From contig UBKJ01000020.1 in NCBI GenBank assembly GCA_900465915.1, forward strand, positions 42,400 to 106,399: a stretch of 64,000 bases of DNA, given 5' to 3'. The DNA is from Hyphomicrobiales bacterium. GTDB taxonomy: Bacteria; Pseudomonadota; Alphaproteobacteria; Rhizobiales; Rhizobiaceae. Numbering within the stretch: the stretch's first letter is position 1; each line of letters opens with the position of its first letter. The translations under genes and the position numbers were made by a program. Below, one piece after another: positions 35,954 through 43,657 of this stretch. The notes under the pieces were generated by a model. That model did not search any database, was not told where the DNA came from, and saw only the letters and a program-made list of their open reading frames with translations.

Positions 35954-38041
35954 TCACTTGCCCGCCTTGCCGACCACCTTCAGCGCGAAGGCGTAGGAGA
36001 AGGCCACTTCCTCCAGCCGCGAGAAGCGGCCCGAGGCGCCGGCGTGGCCGGCGTCCATGTTGATGCGGAACAGCACCGGATGCCTGTCGGTCTTGAGCTC
36101 CCGCAGCTTCGCCACCCATTTGGCCGGCTCCCAATAGGTCACGCGCGGATCGGTCAGCCCCGCCACGGCGAGGATGGCCGGATAGGCCTGCGCCTTCACG
36201 TTGTCATAGGGCGAATAGGCGGCGATGGTGCGGTAGTCCGCGGCCGAGGCGATCGGGTTGCCCCATTCCGGCCATTCCGGCGGCGTCAGCGGCAGCGTGT
36301 CGTCGAGCATGGTGTTGAGCACGTCGACGAAGGGCACCTCGGCGATGATGCCGCCGAAGGCCTCCGGGGCCATGTTGGCCACCGCGCCCATCAGCATGCC
36401 GCCGGCCGAGCCGCCCTGCGCCACGATGCGGTCGTGGCTGGTGAAGCCCTCCTGCACCAGATGCCGTGCGGCGGCGATGAAATCGGTGAAGGTGTTGGTC
36501 TTGCGGTCGCGCTTGCCGTCTTCGTACCAGCGGAAACCCTTGTCCTTGCCGCCGCGTATATGGGCGATGGCGTAGACGAAGCCGCGATCCGCCAGCGACA
36601 GCCGCGAGGTGCTGAAGCTCGCCGGAATGGTGATGCCATAGGAGCCGTAGCCGTAGAGCAGGCAGGGCGCCGAGCCGTCGAGCGGCGTGTCCCTGCGGTG
36701 CATGAGCGAGACGGGGACCAGCTCGCCGTCCGGCGCGGGCGCGAAGACGCGGCGGGTGACGTAGTCGTCGGGATCGTGGCCCGACGGCACTTCCTGCGTC
36801 TTCAGAAGCCGGCGCTCGCGCGTGACCATGTCGTAGTCGAAAAGCTGCTCCGGCGTCGTCATCGACGAATAGGCGAAGCGGATCACGTCGGTGTCGTATT
36901 CGGCGCTGCCGTGCAGGCTCAGCGAATAGGCCTCCTCGTCGAAGGCGATGGCGTGCTCGGCCCCGCTGGCGCGGTCGCGCACGACGATGCGCGGCAGGCC
37001 CTCGTCGCGCTCGATCCAGACCAGATGGCGCTTATAGGCCGAATGCGACAGGATCAGCCGGCCCGGCTTCTCCGCCACTTCCTCGACCCAGTTCTCCGGG
37101 CCGGGATCGGCGGCCGGGGCCCGCATGATCTTGAAATCCTTGGCCCCGTCGGCGTTGGTGAGGATGTAGAAGACCTCGCCGCCCGGCGCGATGTCGTATT
37201 CGACGCCCGTCCGGCGCGCCGTCACCAGCTTCGGCTTGGCCGTCGGCTCGTTCGCCGGCAGCAGCCAGCATTCCGACGTCTCGTGGTCGTGGATGTCGAT
37301 GAAGATATAGTCGTCCAGCGCCGAGCCGCCGACGCCAAGGAAGAAGCCCGGATCGGCCTCCTCGAACACCAGCCGGTCCTCGGCGGCGTCCGAGCCGACG
37401 CGGTGGTAGAGCACCTTGGACGGGCGGTGATTCTCGTCGAGCCGCGTATAGAAGAAGCCCTTGCTGTCCGCGTCCCAGGCGCCGCCGCCATTGGTGTCGG
37501 CGACGAGGTCCGGCAGGTCCTGCATGGTGGCGAGGTCGCGCACGCGCAGCTTGTAGAACTCCGATCCCTTGTCGTCGTAGCCCCAGATCAAAAGGCCGTG
37601 ATTCGGGGAATGGTCGGCCGAGGCGAGGCGGAAATAGGGCTTTCCCTCGCCCTCGCGGTCGCCGTCGAGCAGGATCGTCTCCGCGCCGCCGTCGCGCGGC
37701 GTGCGGATGAAATAGGGCTGCTCGCCGCCGGTGCGGTAGCTGACGCCGTAGGCGTAGGGCCCGTCCCTGGACGGCACGGACGAATCGTCCTCCTTGATGC
37801 GCCCGCGCATCTCGGCGAACAGCGTCTTCTGCAGCGCCTGCGTGTCGGCCATCAGCGCCGCCTGATAGGCGTTCTCGGCCTCCAGATGGGCGCGGATGTC
37901 GGCGTCGAGCACGGACGGATCGCGGAACACCTCCTGCCAGTTGTCCGCGCGCAGCCAGGCGTAATCGTCGGTGCGGGTCACGCCGTGGCGGGTGTCGGAA
38001 ACGGGGCGCCGGGCGGCGTGGGGCGGCAGGGGTCGGGACAT
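35954..38041 (-). CDS. S9A oligopeptidase (oligopeptidase B / PtrB-like)
   Basis: The 695-residue serine peptidase has an N-terminal beta-propeller (about residues 70-410) and a C-terminal alpha/beta-hydrolase domain. The nucleophile serine is in IVAQGGSAGGMLMGAVA; the acid is in AGLTDPRVTYWEP and the histidine in NMDAGHAGASGRFS. The entry YGSYG and IRGG motifs of S9A are present. Oligopeptidase B cuts short peptides after basic residues in the cytoplasm. No signal peptide was seen. Start 38041 (MSRPLPPHAARRP) gives the normal family length. Confidence 0.95.
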   Translation of the reverse strand: MSRPLPPHAARRPVSDTRHGVTRTDDYAWLRADNWQEVFRDPSVLDADIRAHLEAENAYQAALMADTQALQKTLFAEMRGRIKEDDSSVPSRDGPYAYGVSYRTGGEQPYFIRTPRDGGAETILLDGDREGEGKPYFRLASADHSPNHGLLIWGYDDKGSEFYKLRVRDLATMQDLPDLVADTNGGGAWDADSKGFFYTRLDENHRPSKVLYHRVGSDAAEDRLVFEEADPGFFLGVGGSALDDYIFIDIHDHETSECWLLPANEPTAKPKLVTARRTGVEYDIAPGGEVFYILTNADGAKDFKIMRAPAADPGPENWVEEVAEKPGRLILSHSAYKRHLVWIERDEGLPRIVVRDRASGAEHAIAFDEEAYSLSLHGSAEYDTDVIRFAYSSMTTPEQLFDYDMVTRERRLLKTQEVPSGHDPDDYVTRRVFAPAPDGELVPVSLMHRRDTPLDGSAPCLLYGYGSYGITIPASFSTSRLSLADRGFVYAIAHIRGGKDKGFRWYEDGKRDRKTNTFTDFIAAARHLVQEGFTSHDRIVAQGGSAGGMLMGAVANMAPEAFGGIIAEVPFVDVLNTMLDDTLPLTPPEWPEWGNPIASAADYRTIAAYSPYDNVKAQAYPAILAVAGLTDPRVTYWEPAKWVAKLRELKTDRHPVLFRINMDAGHAGASGRFSRLEEVAFSYAFALKVVGKAGK

Positions 38042-38134
38042 GGGAAAATTCCAGTGCGAGAATGAGGCCGGACCGTTGTGGCGGCCCGGGGCTGAAAAGG
38101 CAAGACCAAGTCTGCGGTCGGATCTGGAGGCGGC

Positions 38135-38554
38135 TCAGTCCTCGTCGAAGACCAGCGCGTGGCCGTTCATGCAATAGCGCAGGCCGGTCGGCGGCGGGCC
38201 GTCGGGGAAGACGTGGCCCAGATGCGCGTCGCAGTCGGCGCAGCGGATCTCGGTGCGGACCATGCCGTAGGAGCGGTCCTCGAAGGCGGCGACGGCGCCG
38301 GCCTCGATGGGCTGGAAGAAGCTCGGCCAGCCGGTGCCCGATTCGTATTTGGCCTCCGAGCGGTAGAGCGGCCGGCCGCAGCACACGCAGCGATAGGTCC
38401 CCGCATGCGGGCTGTCGAAATTGGGGCTGGAAAAGGCGCGCTCGGTGCCGTGCTGGCGGGTGATCTGGTACTGGATCGGCGTCAGCTGCTCCCGCCATTG
38501 CGCGTCGGTCTTGACGACTTTCAGGGAGCGGGCGGGATGATCGCGTGGCGTCAT
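38135..38554 (-). CDS. msrB: Peptide-methionine (R)-S-oxide reductase
   Basis: The 139-residue enzyme repairs the R-epimer of methionine sulfoxide. Zinc pairs are CVCC ([10 protein letters not shown]) and CADC ([13 protein letters not shown]); [12 protein letters not shown] and RYCMNGHAL with the catalytic cysteine complete the fold. AGGAGA lies 6 bases before the ATG at 38554. It sits upstream of the oligopeptidase on the same strand across 93 bases and could share its transcript. Confidence 0.95.
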   Translation of the reverse strand: MTPRDHPARSLKVVKTDAQWREQLTPIQYQITRQHGTERAFSSPNFDSPHAGTYRCVCCGRPLYRSEAKYESGTGWPSFFQPIEAGAVAAFEDRSYGMVRTEIRCADCDAHLGHVFPDGPPPTGLRYCMNGHALVFDED

Positions 38555-39102
38555 GGCTGTTCTCCTGCCGGTTCGGGGCCGGGTCCGAACGGCCCGGCGC
38601 TTGGCGTCTATATAGTTAAACGCTTCCTGAAATGCGAGTGTTTCCACCGCTCTATAGTGGGCTCGCCATGGTTGCGCCCGAATTGGCGCGCAGGCCTGTT
38701 GCGTGGGCCGCGCGTTCGTCTTGGCGCGCGCGCCGCGAATATTGCGCCGGAAAACAGTTGCTAAGGCCTGCCGTGCAATTTATGGAAGCGCGCCCGGCCA
38801 GGTTGCGGCTTTTCCCGGACGGTCAAGAAATTCCGGCCCTGAAATCATGATCACAATTGGTTGATCGGGCCGCGTTGCCGGAATGACGGATGCGAATATG
38901 AGTTTATTTCAGTCGCGCAAGAAAATACCGTGCAAATAATCCCGTTTCGTTTGACAATTCTATTGCCAATGGCGCTATCAACTGATATTCGCAGCAGCCA
39001 AGGGGCTAGTTTTCAAGACGAGAGCGACGGTCACGGCGCTACGAGGCCCGCAACAGGGGCCGCCCAGGCCGCGCGTTGCAGTTTCGATAAAAGGAAAAGC
39101 AG
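38555..39102. other. Long leader/promoter region upstream of mucR
   Basis: About 550 bases without a supported gene between divergent msrB and mucR. The part 38860-39000 is AT-richer than its surroundings. MucR genes usually have long upstream regions and are autoregulated; AT-rich MucR sites here would fit that pattern, but this is inference. Confidence 0.45.
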
Positions 39103-39531
39103 ATGGAAAACCTGGAGACCAACGACGAAAGCGCAGAGCTTCTTCTGAGCCTGACCGCTGATGTTGTGGCGGCCTATGTCGGCAACAATTCGATCCGCGC
39201 GGGCGAGTTGCCGCTGCTGATCGCCGAAGTCCACGCCGCCTTCAAGCGCCACGTCGCGCGCGAGGAAGCGCCGGTCGTCGCCGAGAAGCCCAAGCCGGCG
39301 GTCAACCCGAAGAAGTCCGTGGCCGAGGATTACATCATCTGCCTCGAGGACGGAAAGAAGTTCAAGTCGTTGAAGCGCCATCTGATGACGCATTACAACA
39401 TGACGCCGGAACAGTACCGCGAGAAGTGGGACCTCGACCCGAACTATCCGATGGTCGCCCCCAACTACGCCGCCGCCCGTTCGCGTCTGGCCAAGAAGAT
39501 GGGCCTCGGCCGCAAGCCGAAGGAAGCCTGA
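39103..39531 (+). CDS. mucR: Ros/MucR-family zinc-finger transcriptional regulator
   Basis: The 142-residue protein contains the single Ros/MucR finger in its C-terminal half: [20 protein letters not shown], then [17 protein letters not shown], with the metal-binding histidines in RHLMTHY. The N-terminal part is the oligomerisation region. MucR proteins act as H-NS-like silencers on AT-rich DNA and control exopolysaccharide, motility and cell-cycle genes in Rhizobiales. The polysaccharide locus at 1-20 kb is a natural candidate target. AAGGAAAAG precedes the ATG. A strong terminator follows. Confidence 0.94.
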   Translation: MENLETNDESAELLLSLTADVVAAYVGNNSIRAGELPLLIAEVHAAFKRHVAREEAPVVAEKPKPAVNPKKSVAEDYIICLEDGKKFKSLKRHLMTHYNMTPEQYREKWDLDPNYPMVAPNYAAARSRLAKKMGLGRKPKEA

Positions 39532-39553
39532 TCCTTCAGGAATTGCATTTGAA

Positions 39554-39586
39554 AAGGCCGGACGCCGCGCGCGTCCGGCCTTTTTC
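39554..39586. terminator. Terminator between mucR and the convergent small gene
   Basis: AAGGCCGGACGC (39554-39565), loop CGCGC, GCGTCCGGCCTT (39571-39582) then TTTC, preceded by AAAA: a perfect 12-bp stem that works in both directions between two convergent genes. Confidence 0.9.
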
Positions 39587-39588
39587 GT

Positions 39589-39861
39589 TCAGGCCTCCAG
39601 CCGGTCCAGCGCCTGCTTGAGCGCGATGTGGCGGTTGAGGTCGTAGCTCCAGTGGCCGCGCAGGCCCTTGAGGCGCTCGCGCTCGATGAGACGAGCCAGC
39701 CGCTGCGCCGCCTGTCGCCGCTCCGGCGGCGGCGCCGCAAGCAACGCGTCCATGTCGATCCCGGCGATGATCTGCAGCGCCGCCCGCTGCGTCGCGCTCA
39801 TCTGTCGCCGCCCGCGCGCGGCCATGAAGTCCTGTCTTGCGGCTTCCAGCATCCGTTCCAT
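39589..39861 (-). CDS. Small conserved-looking helical protein, function unknown
   Basis: The 90-residue product starts at 39861 with AGGAG 9 bases upstream. It is almost wholly helical and basic (MERMLEAARQDFMAARGRRQ). A hydrophobic core helps residues 25-35 (RAALQIIAGIDMDALL). No cysteine, signal or membrane segment. No family recognised; it is convergent with mucR and shares the terminator. Confidence 0.6.
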   Translation of the reverse strand: MERMLEAARQDFMAARGRRQMSATQRAALQIIAGIDMDALLAAPPPERRQAAQRLARLIERERLKGLRGHWSYDLNRHIALKQALDRLEA

Positions 39862-40084
39862 CGTCTTTGTGTCTCCTGATTCCTCGTCAAGTCAGGATGG
39901 ATGCGCTTGCGTGGTGTTGGATAATATTCCTAAGTGGCCTGTGGGGATTCGCGGGCCCGGTCGGCCTCTCGCCCTTGATTCGCCGGCCTTTCCGCCCTGG
40001 CGGCCGGGCGGGTTTCAGAAATTTATCCCCGCTTGCATTTTTCTGCGTATAAGAAGATATTCCTAATATGGCGAGGGAGTATCA

Positions 40085-40534
40085 ATGTCTCTGGAACAAA
40101 CCACCCATACGCGGGCGCAGGCTCTGGAAGCGTTGCGGCGCATCGCGGCGCGGCGCGGGCGGGCCGTCGACCTCGAGCCCCGCGCCGACCGCGCGCGGGA
40201 TCGCAGGCGCGTCGAGCGCAATGTGGAGCTGTGCGACGCGCTGATCGACCTTCTGGCCGCTTCCTTCGGCGCGTCGGGCGCGGAGCTGCGCTCGCCTTTG
40301 CGCTGCCGGCGCGACGTGGCGCGGGTGCGCCAGATCGGCATGTATGTGGCGCATACGGGTTTCGGCATGGCGATGAGCGACGTGGCCGCCGGCTTCGCCC
40401 GCGACCGCACCACGGTGATGTACGCCTGCCACCTGATCGAGGACATGCGCGACGACGCCGAGTTCGACGCCATCGTCTCGGCCTTCGAGCGCACCGTGAA
40501 TTCGGCCTTCACAGCCCGGAGGATGGCGGCATGA
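40085..40534 (+). CDS. DnaA domain IV-like DNA-binding protein, GafY-like candidate GTA activator
   Basis: The 149-residue protein starts after GAGGGAG. Residues about 70-130 match the C-terminal DNA-binding domain of DnaA: RCRRDVARVRQIGMYVAHTG, MSDVAAGFARDRTTVMYACH, LIED. The D-R-T-T-V signature is the DnaA-box reader. The ATPase domains of DnaA are missing, so it is not the initiator. In Rhodobacter, GafA, and in Caulobacter, GafY with GafZ, activate the gene transfer agent; from memory GafA carries a DnaA-like helix-turn-helix. This gene overlaps a DUF6456 gene by 4 bases and a GTA operon lies 11 kb away, so a GafY role is a good inference. Confidence 0.8.
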   Translation: MSLEQTTHTRAQALEALRRIAARRGRAVDLEPRADRARDRRRVERNVELCDALIDLLAASFGASGAELRSPLRCRRDVARVRQIGMYVAHTGFGMAMSDVAAGFARDRTTVMYACHLIEDMRDDAEFDAIVSAFERTVNSAFTARRMAA

Positions 40535-41307
40535 CGCAAGAACTTTCCCTGGCGGAGCGGCGCATTATCCGCTTCCTGCGCGGCGGCGCCTGCGAGGCGC
40601 AGGATTCGGTGCGCGCGACGCATGTCCTGCTGGTGGGCGAACAGGGCGGCATCGCCGCCGCCCGGCGCGAGATCGCCGCCATGCTGGGCCGCGGCCTGCT
40701 GCGCGCCGAGGGCGGCAAGCTGGCGCTGGCCCCGGCCGGACGCGGCGCGGCCAAGGCCGGGCGCAAGCCCGCCGCCCCCTTGCGCCTCACCGAGACGGTG
40801 GAGCTGGCCGACGGCGAGCGCGTGGAGGTCAACCCGGCCGAATCGCCGCTCGCCATGCTCTACCGGCGGCGCGGCGCGGACGGCGCGGCCTTCATTTCGG
40901 AGGACGAGTTCCGCGCCGGCGAAAGGCTGCGGGCCGATTTCACGCGCGGCGCGCTGACGCCCTCGGTGACGGCGCGCTGGGACATGAGCGTCGGCGGCCG
41001 CGGGCGCGGCGGGGCGGGCGGCATGGCCGAACTGACCGACATCGCGCTCGCCAGCCGCCAGCGCGTCGAGCGCGCGCTCGCGGCGGTGGGGCCGGAACTG
41101 GCCGGCGTGCTGGTCGACGTCTGCTGCTTTTTGAAGGGGCTCGAAACCGTCGAGCGCGAGCGCCGCTGGCCGGTGCGTTCGGCCAAGATGCTGCTCAAGG
41201 CGGGCCTGTCCATGCTGCACCGCCACTACCACCCGCCGGCGGCCGAAAGCCGGACCATCCTGCAATGGGGCGCGAGCGACTATCGCCCCTCGATGCGGCC
41301 GGGTTAG
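40531..41307 (+). CDS. DUF6456 helix-turn-helix protein, GafZ-like candidate GTA activator
   Basis: The 258-residue product starts at 40531 with an ATGA overlap to the DnaA-like gene. Residues about 105-245 are a DUF6456 domain: ESPLAMLYRRRGADG, AGERLRADFTRGALTPSVTA, RWDM, GPELAGVLVDVCCFLKGLET and VERERRWPVRSAKMLLKAGL. The N-terminal part looks like a winged helix (LSLAERRIIRFLRGG). The order DnaA-like then DUF6456 corresponds to the two halves I recall for GafA. In Caulobacter the second protein, GafZ, works as an antiterminator on the GTA operon. Function here is inferred from this pairing and from the GTA genes in the same window. Confidence 0.8.
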   Translation: MTQELSLAERRIIRFLRGGACEAQDSVRATHVLLVGEQGGIAAARREIAAMLGRGLLRAEGGKLALAPAGRGAAKAGRKPAAPLRLTETVELADGERVEVNPAESPLAMLYRRRGADGAAFISEDEFRAGERLRADFTRGALTPSVTARWDMSVGGRGRGGAGGMAELTDIALASRQRVERALAAVGPELAGVLVDVCCFLKGLETVERERRWPVRSAKMLLKAGLSMLHRHYHPPAAESRTILQWGASDYRPSMRPG

Positions 41308-41714
41308 GCCTCGGCCTCGCGGCGGATGCGCGCCACCATGGCGCGCAGCCCGTTGGAGCGCTGCGGCGTCAGATGCTCGTCGAGGCCGAGCTTCTTCAGC
41401 GTCGCCTCGGCGTCGACGGCGGCGATCTCCGAGGCGCGGCGGCCCGAATAGAGCGCCAGCACGATGGCCACCAGCCCGCGCACGATATGCGCGTCGGAAT
41501 CGCCCAGGAATTCGATCTTCGGATCGTCGCCTTCGCCGCGCAGCGTCTTCAGCCAAACCTGGCTGACGCAGCCCTGCACCTTGTGGGCGGCGTCGCGGGC
41601 GTCGTCGGGATAGGGCGGCAATTCCTTGCCCAGGTCGATGACGTAGCGATAGCGATCTTCCCAATCGTCGAGAAATTCGAAATCGGAAACGATGCTGTCG
41701 ATGGTGGTGGTCAT
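41304..41714 (-). CDS. sufE: SufE family cysteine desulfurase sulfur acceptor
   Basis: The 136-residue protein from the ATG at 41714 has the SufE fold. AHKVQGCVSQVWL carries the catalytic cysteine that takes persulfide sulfur from SufS for Fe-S cluster assembly. YRYVIDLGKELPPYPDD and HIVRGLVAIVLALYSGR are also family segments. It is not next to a suf operon here. Its stop overlaps the stop of the convergent DUF6456 gene by 4 bases. Confidence 0.94.
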   Translation of the reverse strand: MTTTIDSIVSDFEFLDDWEDRYRYVIDLGKELPPYPDDARDAAHKVQGCVSQVWLKTLRGEGDDPKIEFLGDSDAHIVRGLVAIVLALYSGRRASEIAAVDAEATLKKLGLDEHLTPQRSNGLRAMVARIRREAEA

Positions 41715-41787
41715 GCTCTTCGCTCTCGGTTCTTCGGCCGCCTGTATAGCCGCCAATCGAGGCGAGGTCACGGAAAACCGTGGCTTT

Positions 41788-42177
41788 TTATTCCCGCGCC
41801 GGCGCGCGGTCGGCCTGTTTCAGCGCCGCCGCGCGCGAGGTCGGAACCGGGACGGCGGCTTGCTGCTTTTCCTGCGGCTTCTCCGCCACGAGGTCGCTGA
41901 GCGCCCCGAGCGCCGCGCCGGTCTTTTCCAGAAGCCCGCGCCCGGCCCCCGCCAGGAGCGCGGTTCCATTCTTGCAGAAGGCGGGGTCGTCGGCGCAGAT
42001 CCTGCCGAGCTTCACGGCCGTCTCGCCATGGGCGAGAAGCTGGTCGACCGGCCCCTGCCGCGCGTCATGGACGGCGGGCGCCGGCGGCGTCTCCTTCCGC
42101 TCCGCCGGCAAAAGGCGCGGCATGACCATGAAGGCCAGCCCCAGCCAGAAGGCGGATTTGAGAAGAAAGCGGATCAT
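41788..42177 (-). CDS. DUF5330-like membrane-anchored protein
   Basis: The 129-residue product starts at 42177 (MIRFLLKSAFWLGLAFMVMP), an N-terminal membrane anchor. The next part has two cysteines in ICADDPAFCKNGTALLAGAG, the mark of the DUF5330 proteins of Rhizobiales. The tail is alanine-, proline- and basic-rich and disordered. Function unknown; it should face the periplasm. Confidence 0.65.
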   Translation of the reverse strand: MIRFLLKSAFWLGLAFMVMPRLLPAERKETPPAPAVHDARQGPVDQLLAHGETAVKLGRICADDPAFCKNGTALLAGAGRGLLEKTGAALGALSDLVAEKPQEKQQAAVPVPTSRAAALKQADRAPARE

Positions 42178-42478
42178 CGCGCCGTCGCGGCCTCGTTCCC
42201 GGAAAACTGCGGCGACACTGTGCGGCCAAAACAGAAAGATTCCGTAACCGCGATTTTCCGCCCGCCGGTTCAACGCAGAGCGCCGCCATGTTTGAAGATG
42301 TGCTTTGGTCTCGCCTCGCCGGGCCCGAACGCTTCCGTGAGGGATAACCCACAACGAGATCGGGACGAATTGATGGCGTCCCAAATCCCGAGAGAGAGCG
42401 ACAGGGCCTTATAGCTTCTATCATGCCACCGGCGGAAAGCGCCGTTCGGGAGCCATCGCCTTTCCGTCTCGAAACTCT
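42178..42478. other. Intergenic region without a gene
   Basis: Some 300 bases between two minus-strand genes. I see no supported coding frame, no clear promoter hexamers and no strong hairpin. Confidence 0.4.
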
Positions 42479-42880
42479 TTAATCGGTTCTACCGGGCGCG
42501 AGATCGATCCGAACATGCTTGGCGGTGATGGAGCCGGCGGCCCCATAGCTTGCGCTCCATTCGATATGGTAGCGCTCGTCGCGCCTTGTGATCTCCAGAT
42601 CGAAGATGATCGCCGGAATCATGTCGAAATCGACGCAATTGATCGCGCTCACGCCCTCAAGGGCGAAAGTAACCGTCGCGTGCTTGTCGAGAACGAAGTA
42701 ACCCTTGGCGTCCACCCGGTCCGTCATATTCCAGGCCTGTATGCGCATCAGGCCCGCCCCATCGCCGGAGAAGGCGATCTCCAGCAGGTGGGCGTCATGG
42801 AAGCGTGGCGCATGCCCGAACCACTCGACAAGCGCCTCGCCTCCGGGGATATCATGCAGAATGGACTTGGGTGATGTCAT
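42479..42880 (-). CDS. Imm50-like small protein
   Basis: The 133-residue product has the pattern WFGHAPRFHDAHLLEIAFSG near the N-terminus, followed by alternating beta strands. F-H-D-A-x-x-L resembles the Imm50 immunity-protein family. No toxin gene stands beside it, so it may be an orphan or have another role. No clear ribosome binding site; the arsC relic lies immediately upstream. Confidence 0.55.
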   Translation of the reverse strand: MTSPKSILHDIPGGEALVEWFGHAPRFHDAHLLEIAFSGDGAGLMRIQAWNMTDRVDAKGYFVLDKHATVTFALEGVSAINCVDFDMIPAIIFDLEITRRDERYHIEWSASYGAAGSITAKHVRIDLAPGRTD

Positions 42881-43016
42881 GACTCGCGCGTGGGGTTGAT
42901 TGGTCGCGATAGCGCCGATTCAAAAAAAGTTGCCGCACCTGTTTTGGAACTTGCGACCCGTGGTCAGCATAGCCGAACGGGGCTTCTCCATGCCAGCGGT
43001 CTAACCAACGCAATCA

Positions 43017-43383
43017 TTAAGTTTGACTGCTGCGTCGGGTTAAACTTTCAGGCTTATGCTCCAGAAGGTGCAGCACGGTCTCCGACGGCCGGCGCAGTTT
43101 CGCGCTTTTCGGCGTGACCGCGATGGGCCGGCGTGGCGTCGAGAATCGCGTCATCGCTCGCATCGGGGTGGGAAGTCGGCCGCCGGGGCTCCCTTTTCGC
43201 GCGACAGATCGCGCGGACGGGCAGAATGGCGGTGAGCAGCCGTTCGGGCTGCGCGCGGGTCCAGCCGGCTTTCAGACACTCCACCACCTCGGACTTATAG
43301 CCAGCGGCGCGGATTGGGGCCGACACGTTGCGGGAAACTCCGCATTTTGGGTTGCGGTAGACCGTCACCGGAAACCAGCCCAT
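43017..43383 (-). pseudogene. arsC: Decayed arsenate reductase (ArsC, glutaredoxin type)
   Basis: From 43383 the frame MGWFPVTVYRNPKCGVSRNV, with the catalytic cysteine, continues through IRAAGYKSEVVECLKAGWTR and RAQPERLLTAILPVRAICR. ArsC similarity then falters at REPRRPTSHPDASDDAILDA and the frame is lost after ATPAHR. The C-terminal ArsC segment VTPKSAKLRRPSETVLHLLE reappears in another frame, about 43033-43092, ending at TAA 43019-43017. The segments between (normally the PILVNRPIVV part) are missing. So there is at least one internal deletion with a frameshift. ArsC would reduce arsenate to arsenite; this copy cannot. Confidence 0.8.
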
Positions 43384-43657
43384 ATCCGCCCTCTCGCCCA
43401 TCCCGCCCGCCAAGACGATGTTTTTCCTATGCAACTTCCGGTTTCGGCGCTTGCCCGCCCCTCCGTTTCCGCTGGAAATGCTCTGTTTACCATAGCGGGA
43501 AAAGCCGCCGCCGCGAGCGCGGGAAAGGGCGCGCGGGGCGTGGCTTCGGCCCGGTCTTATCCTTTCCTTAAAGCCTCACCTGTCATCTTGGGACCGGGCG
43601 GACGAACGCGCAGACGCGCGCCGAACGGGCATGAAGTAGAGCAGCGAGTAGACCGAG

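Noticed and set aside
36044..38065. 673-codon plus-strand frame opposite the oligopeptidase
   Set aside because: Antisense shadow without motifs; the minus strand has the S9A catalytic triad.
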